Source: Candidatus Saccharibacteria bacterium UBA3218 (lineage in GTDB: Bacteria; Patescibacteriota; Saccharimonadia; Saccharimonadales; Saccharimonadaceae). Taken from it: DNA of 36,212 nt. Each line of letters opens with the position of its first letter. Within the stretch, counting starts at the first letter, position 1. The translations under genes were made by a program, and so were the position numbers. Of the stretch, positions 1 through 8,482 are shown one piece after another. Location: the NCBI GenBank assembly GCA_002363125.1, contig DEWE01000005.1:29510-65721 (forward strand). Direction: 5' to 3'. The notes below the pieces were generated by a model that did no database searches, was not told the DNA's origin, and saw only the letters and a program-made list of their open reading frames with translations.

Positions 1-1386
1 AAAAAACTTTCGGAAGCGCTAGGAAACCAGATTCTATCTATAAATGACTCTGTTTCGCAAAGTTTCCGTATTCGTGGCGGCAAAGAGTTATCTGGTGAAA
101 TCACAATCAATACTTCCAAAAACGCCGCCGTAGGTTTGCTTTGCGCAGCACTATTAAACGAAGGCCGCACTATCCTTCACCGTGTTGCTCGCATCGAAGA
201 AGTTTATCGTATTGTTGAAGTTTTGGAATCAATCGGCGTAAAATGTCGCTGGCAAAATCGCCACCGTGACCTAGAAATTATATCACCTCGTGAATTAAAA
301 TTAGACGAAATGAATATCGAAGCTGCCCGCCGCACGCGCTCTATTATTATGTTTTTAGGGCCTTTGCTTCATCGTTTCAAAAATTTCAAAATTCCATACG
401 CTGGTGGATGCTCGCTTGGTATTCGTACCATAGAACCCCATCTCAAAGCTCTAGAATCTTTTGGGCTCAAAGTTGACGCTTCCACTTGTAGTGGCTTCTA
501 TGATATAAATGTAGACCAAAGTTTACTAAAAAATAAAGAAAATCGTTATATTGTCCTCACCGAACGAGGTGACACCGTAACCGAAAACGTCCTCATGGCC
601 GCAGCACTATTCCCAGGAAAAACCACTATTGTAGGTGCTTCGCCAAACTATATGGTACAAGATGTTTGTTTCTTTCTAGAAAAACTCGGTGTAAAAATCT
701 CTGGCGTTGGCACCACCACTCTCACCGTCCATGGTCTCAAAAAAATAAATACCGATATAGATTATTATGTTTCTGAAGACCCGATAGAAGCAATGTCTTT
801 TATTGCTGCTGCACTTGTCACTAATTCAGAAATCAAATTACTACGCGCACCAATAGAATTTCTAGAAATCGAACTTGAAGTTCTAAAAAGTATGAATGCA
901 AAATTTGAAAAGTCCGCCGAATATCTTTCATACAATAACCACACAAGGCTTATCGACCTTACTATCAAAAAATCTAAACTAGTAGCTCCAGTCGACAAAA
1001 TTCACCCAATGCCGTTCCCGGGACTCAATATAGATAATTTACCATTCTTCTCGGTCATTGCAGCAGTTGCAGAAGGTCGTACACTTATCCATGACTGGGT
1101 TTTTGAAAATCGCGCAGTCTATACTACCGAGCTAGCCAACCTAAATGTCAAAGTAGAACTACTTGATGCACACCGAGTATATATAGAGGGTCCTACCAAT
1201 TGGCGCCCTGCCGAGCTTGTCGCGCCACAGGCTTTACGCCCAGCCGTCGTCGTATTAATTGGTATGCTTGCCGCACCAGGCACATCAATCCTACGCAACA
1301 TTTATCCAATCAATCGCGGATATCAAGATTTTGCCGCCAGGCTTCGCCACCTTGGAGCCGACATTGTACCACTTACTGGTGTTTAA
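1..1386 (+). CDS. murA: UDP-N-acetylglucosamine 1-carboxyvinyltransferase (5' partial)
   Basis: MurA transfers enolpyruvate from PEP to UDP-GlcNAc, the first committed step of peptidoglycan synthesis, in the cytoplasm. The frame is open from base 1, so the start lies outside the window. The family N-terminus is readable from about position 64 (FRIRGGKELSGEITI), well before the first possible start codon, a TTG at 136 that should not be used. The catalytic loop reads GGCSLGIRTIEPH, with the PEP-binding Cys codon at 409-411. The C-terminal domain (NRGYQDFAARLRHLGADI) is complete. About 20 residues precede the normal MurA N-terminus and begin KKLSEALGNQI, which resembles the last helix of an XRE-type helix-turn-helix. 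The 3' end overlaps the convergent pgk by 14 bp. Confidence 0.95.
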   Translation, partial: KKLSEALGNQILSINDSVSQSFRIRGGKELSGEITINTSKNAAVGLLCAALLNEGRTILHRVARIEEVYRIVEVLESIGVKCRWQNRHRDLEIISPRELKLDEMNIEAARRTRSIIMFLGPLLHRFKNFKIPYAGGCSLGIRTIEPHLKALESFGLKVDASTCSGFYDINVDQSLLKNKENRYIVLTERGDTVTENVLMAAALFPGKTTIVGASPNYMVQDVCFFLEKLGVKISGVGTTTLTVHGLKKINTDIDYYVSEDPIEAMSFIAAALVTNSEIKLLRAPIEFLEIELEVLKSMNAKFEKSAEYLSYNNHTRLIDLTIKKSKLVAPVDKIHPMPFPGLNIDNLPFFSVIAAVAEGRTLIHDWVFENRAVYTTELANLNVKVELLDAHRVYIEGPTNWRPAELVAPQALRPAVVVLIGMLAAPGTSILRNIYPINRGYQDFAARLRHLGADIVPLTGV

Positions 1387-2431
1387 TCACTTTAAGTCCA
1401 GGTAAATCTTTGCCTAGTAAAAACTCCAATGCAGCCCCACCGCCAGTGGAAACTAATGAATATTTCAAATTCTTGTGATCTTTCATTAAATTTTCTACAA
1501 AACCAGTCGTGTCACCACCACAAATTACGGAAGTAGCATCACTCTTCTCGCCAATCATCTCCGCCGTAATTGTGGATGCAGTGGCATAGGCCGGATCCTC
1601 CGCCTTACCCATTAATCCGTTCCAGATAATCGTCTTCGCATCAGTAATAAACCCAGCAATTTTTGTCATTGAGACCGGACCCACATCAAGCTTCGCACCA
1701 CTACCATCCTCGTCAAAATCCTCAGCAACATATATATTATTACCACCTTCATATCCATCGACCGCAATTTTGCCACCTACCGCAATCTGACCTGCTTTTT
1801 TCGCAAATTTTTCTATTAACGGTTTTTTATCTTCAACTTTTGCTCCACCAATAATTAAAAGTACCGGCTCTTCTGGATCTTTGGTTACTTTTTCCAAATT
1901 CGTGATTTCCTTTTCTAAAAGTAATCCCATATATACCGGCAAAAATTTTGCTACAGCATCCGTTGAAGCATGCGCCCTATGTACTACCGCAAAACCATCC
2001 TGTACATAAAAATCAGCTCCGGCAGAATTAATAATATTTCTAATAAATTCCTCCGAATTGTCTTCTTCTCCAGGATCAAATCTCAAATTTTCTAAAAGAA
2101 TAATATTTGCATCAGAATAATTTGTTACTAATTCATCTTTTTTGGGTAGTGGATAAAAACCAATTTTTTGCTCTGGCAACATCTTCCTTAGCGCATCCGC
2201 AACCGGCGAAAGCGAAAGACTCATATCCACCTTGCCATCAGGACGTCCAAGATGCGAAATCAAAATAATCTTCTTCGCACCAGCTTCCAACAAATATTCT
2301 AGAGTTGGCAGACTAGCTCTTATTCTAAGGTCATCTGTAATTTTTCCATCTTTCATTGGTACATTATAATCTACACGCACCAAGACATTTTTACCCTTTA
2401 TATCTACATCACGGACTGTTTGATATTTCAT
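1373..2431 (-). CDS. pgk: Phosphoglycerate kinase, short form
   Basis: Pgk makes ATP and 3-phosphoglycerate from 1,3-bisphosphoglycerate in glycolysis. Family motifs are in order: VRVDYNVP, SHLGRP, LLENLRF, HRAHAST, GGAKVEDK, WNGLMGKAEDP (usually WNGPMG), CGGDTTGF and STGGGAALEFL. At 352 aa it is about 40 residues shorter than typical bacterial enzymes, with trimming between motifs and no broken frame. It follows pyk on the same strand after 7 bp, so the two are probably one transcript giving the two substrate-level phosphorylation enzymes of lower glycolysis. Its 3' end overlaps the murA 3' end tail to tail by 14 bp. Confidence 0.95.
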   Translation of the reverse strand: MKYQTVRDVDIKGKNVLVRVDYNVPMKDGKITDDLRIRASLPTLEYLLEAGAKKIILISHLGRPDGKVDMSLSLSPVADALRKMLPEQKIGFYPLPKKDELVTNYSDANIILLENLRFDPGEEDNSEEFIRNIINSAGADFYVQDGFAVVHRAHASTDAVAKFLPVYMGLLLEKEITNLEKVTKDPEEPVLLIIGGAKVEDKKPLIEKFAKKAGQIAVGGKIAVDGYEGGNNIYVAEDFDEDGSGAKLDVGPVSMTKIAGFITDAKTIIWNGLMGKAEDPAYATASTITAEMIGEKSDATSVICGGDTTGFVENLMKDHKNLKYSLVSTGGGAALEFLLGKDLPGLKVIKHQ

Positions 2432-2438
2432 AAACCTC

Positions 2439-3869
2439 CTATACGTAACGAATTTTTATTGTATCTGTACCAATTATATCCCTATCACCAGAAACTATCA
2501 CTGCTAAAAGATCTTTTTTATCGTTATCAAGTTGCAAATACCCAGCGTCCTTTAATTCTTTCGCCAAAATATAGCCAAAACTTTTTTCGTAAGGCCTCAC
2601 AAAAGCAGAATTTGCATAAATCAAAGCCAACTGGTTTGCCACTCTCTGATTTGAAGTTACTGAAAGAATTGGTACATTTGGCCGCTGTGCAGCAGTTACT
2701 GCGGCAGTCACACCAGACGCCGTCTGGCATATTATCAAATCAGCCTTAATATCTTCTGCTAACCTAGCTGCCGCATTTGATATTGCATCATAAATTAAAT
2801 CATCATTTTTTTGTCTCGAAACTGGTGCAATCCTGGAATGATTTTGCGTGTACAAAATTACTTTTTTCATCTCTTGTACAGTCTCCAAAGGATATTTACC
2901 ATTTGCGGTTTCATCGGACAGCATCACCGCATCAGCCCCTTGCACCACAGCAGTTGCTACATCAGAAACTTCTGCCCTAGTTGGTTCTGGCGACTCTACC
3001 ATAGACCCAAGCATTTGAGTCGCAACAATACAAAGTTTTGAATTAGCCCGACATAGCGCAATTAATTTTCGTTGAATAATCGGCACTACTTCTGTACCAG
3101 CTTCCACCGCCATATCTCCGCGTGCTACCATAATACCATCGGAAGCTTTTACAATTGCTTCCAAATTTTCTTCACTCTCAATTGCCTTTTTTGTTTCAAT
3201 CTTTGCAACAACTTTTGCTGTAGAACCATAAGATAGTAATAATTGTTTCAACTTTTCGATATCTCTCGCCGATTGTACAAAAGACAATGCTACATAATCA
3301 TAATCACATCCCGCACCGTATTCTATATCCGACAAATCTTTTTCAGTCAGAATATCACCACCAAAATCAGTATCCGGTAAATTTAAGCCTTTTTTTGACA
3401 TAATAAAACCATCATTCAAAATTTCCACCTTAATAGCAGTGTCTGAAACAATTTCTTTTATTTTACTTTTAACTTTACCATCAAACATAGATAGCGGTTC
3501 ACCAACCTTCACCTTTTCCGCTAGATTGTACTGCACTGGCACAGTCATCCCACCGTCATGTTTGAAACCTTCAGCCGATTCCAATATAAGTTCATCACCC
3601 TTTTTCAAATCCAGATTATTGTCTTTTAGCATTCCTAAACGAATTTTTGGACCTTGCAAATCTTGCAAAACCGCCACGCTACGACCTTTTTTCGCTGCCG
3701 CCTCACGAATCCATTTAATCTGTTGATCACGTTCTTCGTTTGAACCGTGCGAACAATTCAATCTACATCCATTTACTCCTGCCATTATTATTTCTTCTAT
3801 TTTTTTCGCCGAATTCGTAGCCGGCCCAATTGTCGCTAAAATTTTTGTTCGTTTAAAAAGTTTATTCAT
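2439..3869 (-). CDS. pyk: Pyruvate kinase
   Basis: Pyruvate kinase converts PEP and ADP to pyruvate and ATP. At 476 aa it has the usual length. Visible motifs are KILATIGPA at the N-terminus, RLNCSHGS, LQDLQGPKIR, the active-site block VAKIETKKAI, GIMVARGDMAVE, then ATQMLGSM (usually ATQMLESM) and PTRAEVSDVA. The C-terminal domain is present. It is first in a pyk-pgk operon. Upstream on this strand, TAAACT preceded by TGT lies 7 nt before the ATG, so the message may be leaderless. Confidence 0.96.
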   Translation of the reverse strand: MNKLFKRTKILATIGPATNSAKKIEEIIMAGVNGCRLNCSHGSNEERDQQIKWIREAAAKKGRSVAVLQDLQGPKIRLGMLKDNNLDLKKGDELILESAEGFKHDGGMTVPVQYNLAEKVKVGEPLSMFDGKVKSKIKEIVSDTAIKVEILNDGFIMSKKGLNLPDTDFGGDILTEKDLSDIEYGAGCDYDYVALSFVQSARDIEKLKQLLLSYGSTAKVVAKIETKKAIESEENLEAIVKASDGIMVARGDMAVEAGTEVVPIIQRKLIALCRANSKLCIVATQMLGSMVESPEPTRAEVSDVATAVVQGADAVMLSDETANGKYPLETVQEMKKVILYTQNHSRIAPVSRQKNDDLIYDAISNAAARLAEDIKADLIICQTASGVTAAVTAAQRPNVPILSVTSNQRVANQLALIYANSAFVRPYEKSFGYILAKELKDAGYLQLDNDKKDLLAVIVSGDRDIIGTDTIKIRYV

Positions 3870-3902
3870 ATATATTAGTTTAACATATCTTACCTTTTAT
3901 GG

Positions 3903-3908
3903 TAATAT
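3903..3908 (+). promoter_or_regulatory. Extended -10 of the 3915 gene, leaderless spacing
   Basis: TAATAT preceded by TGG ends 6 nt before the ATG at 3915, which would put the transcription start at the start codon. The divergent pyk promoter shares this 45 bp gap. Confidence 0.5.
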
Positions 3909-3914
3909 GTACTC

Positions 3915-4340
3915 ATGAAACGCGTTGGACATAAACATCACAAAAAAACACCTTTTCAGATCACTATTATTAGTGTAATTATCTTGACTATTATTACCAT
4001 AATAACTGCTACAATTTGTGTCTTTGTTTTTGATAAAAAATACCAAGTTGAAATGAAAATTTCTCAACTATCCCATGAATACTATGAAAATTATTTCTAT
4101 CCGCAGCTCTCATCTAGAGACGACGACATTTCCCAATCATTAGAACACTTCAGAGATAAAGGTTTCGCAAAAGTCAGCCTTAGACAATTAATTCTATCTA
4201 ATCCAAACTTGAGTGAACCCGAAATAGATACACTCCGCAAATATTGCAACGAAAATAGTACTTTTGTTCAATTTTTCCCAGAATCACCATACGACAAAGC
4301 ATCCTATCGTACTGAGTACATATACTCTTGTAATTTCTAG
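3915..4340 (+). CDS. Small single-pass membrane protein, function unknown
   Basis: I do not recognise this 141 aa protein. It has a short basic N-terminus rich in His and Lys (residues 1-14), one strongly hydrophobic helix (about 15-40), and a roughly 100-residue acidic/polar domain that should lie outside the cell by the positive-inside rule. Two cysteines near the end of that domain (in RKYCNE and YSCNF) could form a disulfide. It is monocistronic, divergent from pyk and followed at once by tRNA-Glu. It may be a cell-envelope protein; nothing visible supports an enzymatic role. Confidence 0.75.
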   Translation: MKRVGHKHHKKTPFQITIISVIILTIITIITATICVFVFDKKYQVEMKISQLSHEYYENYFYPQLSSRDDDISQSLEHFRDKGFAKVSLRQLILSNPNLSEPEIDTLRKYCNENSTFVQFFPESPYDKASYRTEYIYSCNF

Positions 4341-4369
4341 CATTTTTTGTTATAATCATAACGCTGACT

Positions 4370-4444
4370 GGTCTCGTAGTATAACGGTTAGTACACCGGG
4401 TTTTCATCCCGGCAACGCGGGTTCGATTCCCGCCGAGATCACCA
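4370..4444 (+). tRNA. tRNA-Glu(UUC)
   Basis: The cloverleaf folds fully: acceptor GGTCTCG with CGAGATC, anticodon stem CCGGG/CCCGG with loop TTTTCAT (anticodon TTC), and T-arm GCGGG-TTCGATT-CCCGC. Discriminator A and an encoded CCA follow. A TGT-TATAAT promoter at 4351-4356 lies about 14 nt upstream. Confidence 0.97.
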
Positions 4445-4453
4445 AAGAAAAAG

Positions 4454-4478
4454 AAGCCGCAAGGCTTGTTTTTTATTT
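4454..4478 (+). terminator. Rho-independent terminator of tRNA-Glu
   Basis: Stem AAGCC/GGCTT closed by a GCAA tetraloop, followed by GTTTTTTATTT, 9 nt after the tRNA CCA. Confidence 0.75.
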
Positions 4479-4505
4479 GGTAATGAGAAGGGAGAAGCGA
4501 AGCTC

Positions 4506-4523
4506 TTCCCGCCAAGATCACCA
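4506..4523 (+). repeat. Copy of the tRNA-Glu 3' end
   Basis: TTCCCGCCAAGATCACCA matches the last 18 nt of tRNA-Glu(UUC), at 4427-4444, at 17 of 18 positions. The repeat is direct, 79 bp downstream and keeps the CCA. No other tRNA part precedes it. It has the form of an old attachment site or a duplication remnant. Confidence 0.7.
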
Positions 4524-4530
4524 ATATTAA

Positions 4531-4554
4531 AAACCCGCAAGAGTTTATTTTTTT
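4531..4554 (+). terminator. Weak second terminator-like hairpin
   Basis: AAACCC-GCAA-GAGTTT (one mismatched pair) followed by ATTTTTTT. It overlaps the 3' end of ligA and could stop rightward read-through from the tRNA. Confidence 0.35.
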
Positions 4555-6545
4555 ATCAGCTCCAAAAACTCCACCTCAGAAATCCGCGAAACACCCAGCT
4601 GATCTGCCTTTTCTAATTTTGATTTCCCAGGTTTTTCACCAACAATTAAAGCCGTTGTATTTTTTGTCACAGACGAAGTCACTGTAGCGCCAAGCGCACG
4701 CAATTTATCTTCCGCTTCTTCTCTACCCATACTTGCAAGAGTCCCAGTCACAATATAAGATCTACCAGCTAGAGGTAAATTATTAACATTTTCCGCCACA
4801 GGTTTTACCCCCAAATCCTTCATTTCGGCCAACAATTTAATATTTTCTTCGTCGCCAAAATACGCCAAAATTGACTCCGCCACCACCTCACCAATATCTG
4901 ATATAGAAAGTAGCTCATCTTCAGTGGCATCCATCAACTTTTCAAAAGTCTTAAACTTTCTAGCTAAACTCGTAGCAGTCTGTGCGCCAACGTGCCTTAT
5001 GCCTAATGCAGTTATAAATTTATTTAAAGGCGGGGTTTTTGAAGCGGTAATAGCATTTATCAAATTGTGCGCCGAAAGGTCACCAAATCTTTCTAGCTTC
5101 GCCACATCTGCAACTTTCAATTTATATAAATCAGCAATGGACTTTAAAAGACCAGCATCCACCAATGCCACAACATTCTTTTCGCCTAATCCTTCGATAT
5201 TTAATGCCGGCTTTGAGGCATAATATTCTACTGCCCTTTTTAAAATCAAATCCGAGCTCTCGCCCTTTACCCTATAAACTACTTCCCCATTCAAACGTTC
5301 AAATTTAAGCTCTGGATATTGTTTTCTTAAAGCTTCTTCATACTTAAATGGCTTTGAATCTTCCGGGCGCAAAGTTTTTAAAACTTCTTTTATCTGCGGT
5401 ATAATATCGCCAGCTTTATAAATAATCACCGTATCGCCGACTCTCACGTCTAATCTAGCAATTTCATCCGCATTATGGAGTGAAGCATGCCTGACTGTAG
5501 AACCAGCCACTTGTACAGGATCCAGAATTGCTACCGGAGTTGCTGCACCAGTCCGGCCAATCGATATCACGATATCGCGCACCTTAGTCGTAGACTCTTC
5601 GGCTGGGAATTTAAACGCCACAGCAGCCCGTGGAGTCTTGCCCACAATGCCTAATCCTTCATACACTTCACGATTATTAATTTTTATCACCATGCCATCG
5701 GTATTAAACGGCAAACTTTTGCGATATTCATCCAAATTTTTAATATATTCAAACAATTCTTTTTTCTCATTTGCCTTAAAAACTCTATCTTCATTAGAAG
5801 TTTGAAAACCTAATTTTCTCAACATTTCGTAAGCTTCCTTATGTGTTGGCAAATCAGGCTCTACTAAATCATAGGCAATAAATTTGAGTGGACGACTTGC
5901 CGCAATTTTTGGATCAAGCTGGCGAATTGACCCCGCTGCAAGATTCCTAGGATTTGCAAACTCCGGCAGACCATTCTTGCGTTGAATTTCATTTAGCTCT
6001 TCAAAATCTTTTTTAAATATAACAATCTCACCACGTACTTCAACTTCAGAAGACTCCACTGAAATTTTAAGTGGTACATTTTGAATCGTTTTAACATTCA
6101 ATGTCACGTCTTCACCGACCAAACCATCGCCACGCGTAACTGCTTGCACAAGAATCCCATCTTTATATTTCAGTGCACAGGCCAATCCATCCATCTTGAT
6201 ATCGGTAAAAAATTCTTCAATTCTTCCATCTGGTATCAGTTTTTCATTTCGTAAAATCCAATCCTCTATTTCTTCTTCGGAGAAAACATCCGCAAGACTA
6301 ATCATTCGTTTTTCGTGTGCAACTTTCGTAAATTTGTCCAGCGGTTTTCCAGCTACACGCTGAGTCGGAGAATCAGGAGTAATTAATTCTGGATATTCGG
6401 ATTCCAGCTGCGAAAGTTCGTGTTTCAATGAATCCGCCGCCGCCTCGGACATAATTGATTCATCCAAAACGTGATAATGATATCTATAATCATTAATAAT
6501 TTCGCGTAATTTCAGAATCCTTTTTTCAGCTTCACTTTTCGTCAT
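4545..6545 (-). CDS. ligA: NAD+-dependent DNA ligase lacking zinc-finger cysteines
   Basis: LigA seals nicks in replication and repair using NAD+. At 666 aa it has normal length. The adenylation domain carries the nucleotidyl Lys117 in KMDG, then TRGDG and GEDVT. The OB-fold region (about 310-390), helix-hairpin-helix region (about 440-580) and C-terminal BRCT (about 590-666) are recognisable. The Cys4 zinc finger between OB and HhH is not: residues 400-432 contain no Cys, and the only Cys in the protein is 123. NIEGLG follows in the expected place, so the segment is replaced rather than deleted. It is last in a lemA-htpX-membrane protein-ligA operon and its start overlaps the preceding gene by 14 bp. 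Confidence 0.97.
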   Translation of the reverse strand: MTKSEAEKRILKLREIINDYRYHYHVLDESIMSEAAADSLKHELSQLESEYPELITPDSPTQRVAGKPLDKFTKVAHEKRMISLADVFSEEEIEDWILRNEKLIPDGRIEEFFTDIKMDGLACALKYKDGILVQAVTRGDGLVGEDVTLNVKTIQNVPLKISVESSEVEVRGEIVIFKKDFEELNEIQRKNGLPEFANPRNLAAGSIRQLDPKIAASRPLKFIAYDLVEPDLPTHKEAYEMLRKLGFQTSNEDRVFKANEKKELFEYIKNLDEYRKSLPFNTDGMVIKINNREVYEGLGIVGKTPRAAVAFKFPAEESTTKVRDIVISIGRTGAATPVAILDPVQVAGSTVRHASLHNADEIARLDVRVGDTVIIYKAGDIIPQIKEVLKTLRPEDSKPFKYEEALRKQYPELKFERLNGEVVYRVKGESSDLILKRAVEYYASKPALNIEGLGEKNVVALVDAGLLKSIADLYKLKVADVAKLERFGDLSAHNLINAITASKTPPLNKFITALGIRHVGAQTATSLARKFKTFEKLMDATEDELLSISDIGEVVAESILAYFGDEENIKLLAEMKDLGVKPVAENVNNLPLAGRSYIVTGTLASMGREEAEDKLRALGATVTSSVTKNTTALIVGEKPGKSKLEKADQLGVSRISEVEFLELIKK

Positions 6546-7623
6546 AGTTCAGCATCCATCTGTAATACAAATACAAATACGCCGTAATATACATCGCAGT
6601 AAAGCAAGTCATAATATTTAGACAGACTGGTATGAATGGTATACCCTCGGTCCATTCAAACGTCTTCATCCAAAGATCAAATACGATAAGTGGCAACATT
6701 ACAATCACCCAAATAATTGCAAGTGCAATTAGAAGTGCTACAATCCTCAAAATAAACCTCGTTCTTCTACCCATCATCAAGTCTGATGCTGCACTGATAG
6801 CTTTCATCGGATATAAGCCTGGTGCTGATACTGCAACTAAAGCAATCAACGAGCTAGACAACAAATACCCAGAAAGTAGCACCATCAAGGCCGCAAAAAT
6901 GAAAAATACCAAAGCATAAAATGGCGTAGCCAAAAAATCCGTTTGTACTGCTGCCGAATAAACAATAATTAAAAGAAATATCGGAATGCATTGCGCTACC
7001 GCAATTGCAAATACAACAAAAGTAGAAACTAGTGGCGTCATCGCATTGTAAAGGCCATCACGTAATTTTATTTTGTGATCAGCCAACCTATGTCTTAGTA
7101 AGAATATTGTCGTAAGCCAAATGATTAAGAAAATTATTACCCCAAAAACAATCGCCGCTTCAGAAGATTCACCAGAAAGCCCACCAGTTGTAACCGTAGA
7201 AATCAAAAGCATACCAGCTTTCGCAACATTTCCAATATCACCACCAGCAATTTCTACAGTTGTTTGATCTAACACATCCTGAAATTGCACATAAGTAGAC
7301 TCACTCATTATGCCAACTAATACCACATTTAGAATCACCACAATAATAAGTAGCGGCAAAAACAACTTCCAGTTCTTGAAAAGAACTTTAAATGTCGCAA
7401 AAATATGATACATAATCCCAGGCACTTCAATATCACGACGATAATCTTCGCGATAAGAACGTTTAAAAGATTTATGCGGATTAATTCTTTCTTTACGTTT
7501 TGCCTTTATTTTGTCTTTAATATTTTTAAAAAACAACAGTACTCGATTCGGTTTTTTATCGGAACGCTTTTTGTTAGTAACTTTTTTATTAACACGCTTT
7601 TTGTTAAAATGTTTTTTTACCAT
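6532..7623 (-). CDS. Polytopic membrane protein, function unknown
   Basis: I do not recognise the family with confidence. The 363 aa protein has a very basic Lys/Arg-rich cytoplasmic N-terminus (about 70 residues), then six or seven hydrophobic segments from about residue 90 to the end, with a soluble extracytoplasmic stretch after the first. The layout recalls DUF975 or GPDPase membrane-domain proteins. I chose the ATG at 7623 over an in-frame TTG at 7629 because AGAAAGG sits 7 nt before the ATG. It overlaps htpX by 20 bp and ligA by 14 bp, so it is translationally coupled in this operon. Confidence 0.8.
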   Translation of the reverse strand: MVKKHFNKKRVNKKVTNKKRSDKKPNRVLLFFKNIKDKIKAKRKERINPHKSFKRSYREDYRRDIEVPGIMYHIFATFKVLFKNWKLFLPLLIIVVILNVVLVGIMSESTYVQFQDVLDQTTVEIAGGDIGNVAKAGMLLISTVTTGGLSGESSEAAIVFGVIIFLIIWLTTIFLLRHRLADHKIKLRDGLYNAMTPLVSTFVVFAIAVAQCIPIFLLIIVYSAAVQTDFLATPFYALVFFIFAALMVLLSGYLLSSSLIALVAVSAPGLYPMKAISAASDLMMGRRTRFILRIVALLIALAIIWVIVMLPLIVFDLWMKTFEWTEGIPFIPVCLNIMTCFTAMYITAYLYLYYRWMLNYDEK

Positions 7624-8482
7624 GTTCAAGCCTTTCTATACGTTTTTCAATCGGCGGATGCGAGCTAAACAAATTACTGAAGAATCCTTTTTTAAGTGGA
7701 TTATTTATATATAACGCCTCCGTCGCAATATTCTGACTCTTCATTGGCTGCGAATGAGATTGTAACTTTTTTAATGCATCAATCATACCCTCTGGGTATC
7801 TCGTAATATTTACTGCCGAAGCATCCGCTAAAAACTCTCTCTGTCTAGAAACCGCCATCTGCGCCAATGCCGCGAAAATTGGCGCAAAAACTGCTGCAAA
7901 AATAACTAAGATATAGCCTACTGGACTACCCTCATTATTGCGCCTCCTATCACCATAAAACATCATTCTAAAAGCTATATCAGAAATTAAACCAATCACA
8001 CATACCAAACCGAACACAATCATCGACACACGAATATCATAATTTTTTACATGTGACATCTCATGTGCCATCACAGCATTCAGCTCTTTGTCATTCATAA
8101 TATCCAGAAGTCCCGTAGTTGCCGCGACCGCAGCATGCTGAGGATCTCTTCCGGTCGCAAACGCATTTGGCGCCTTATCATCTATAATATAGACTTTCGG
8201 CATCGGCAAACCAGTAGTAATACTTAAGTTTTCTACAATATTATATAGTCTAGGATTATCTTTTTTTTCGATCTCACGCGCACCAGTCATTGCCATCGCA
8301 ATAGAATTTGCAAAATAATACTGAATCAAAGCATAAATAATAGAAACCATTACAGTCCAAACCGCAATCATCGGATCACGATAAACTGCAGCAAAAGCTG
8401 CAGCTATCACGCCAATCATCAATACAAAACCTATGATTATAAAAACGGTTTTGCGCTTATTTTCAGCAATTTGTTTATACAT
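7604..8482 (-). CDS. htpX: M48 family zinc metalloprotease HtpX
   Basis: HtpX is a membrane-embedded protease that degrades damaged membrane proteins. Two N-terminal transmembrane segments (about 13-33 and 39-58) are followed by the catalytic motif HEMSH (His140, Glu141, His144). Two more hydrophobic segments (about 152-172 and 188-210) precede the third zinc ligand, Glu216 in REFLAD. Length (292 aa) is typical. Its start overlaps the lemA stop by one base (TAATG), the common LemA-HtpX pairing. Confidence 0.96.
   Translation of the reverse strand: MYKQIAENKRKTVFIIIGFVLMIGVIAAAFAAVYRDPMIAVWTVMVSIIYALIQYYFANSIAMAMTGAREIEKKDNPRLYNIVENLSITTGLPMPKVYIIDDKAPNAFATGRDPQHAAVAATTGLLDIMNDKELNAVMAHEMSHVKNYDIRVSMIVFGLVCVIGLISDIAFRMMFYGDRRRNNEGSPVGYILVIFAAVFAPIFAALAQMAVSRQREFLADASAVNITRYPEGMIDALKKLQSHSQPMKSQNIATEALYINNPLKKGFFSNLFSSHPPIEKRIERLEHGKKTF

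Noticed and set aside
1200..3726. Several plus-strand frames opposite pgk and pyk
   Set aside because: Shadows of the strongly conserved minus-strand genes; no start signals or family motifs.
4198..4530. Open frames on both strands across tRNA-Glu(UUC)
   Set aside because: They read through the tRNA gene (for example GGNRTRVAGMKTRCTNR on the minus strand) and match no protein family.
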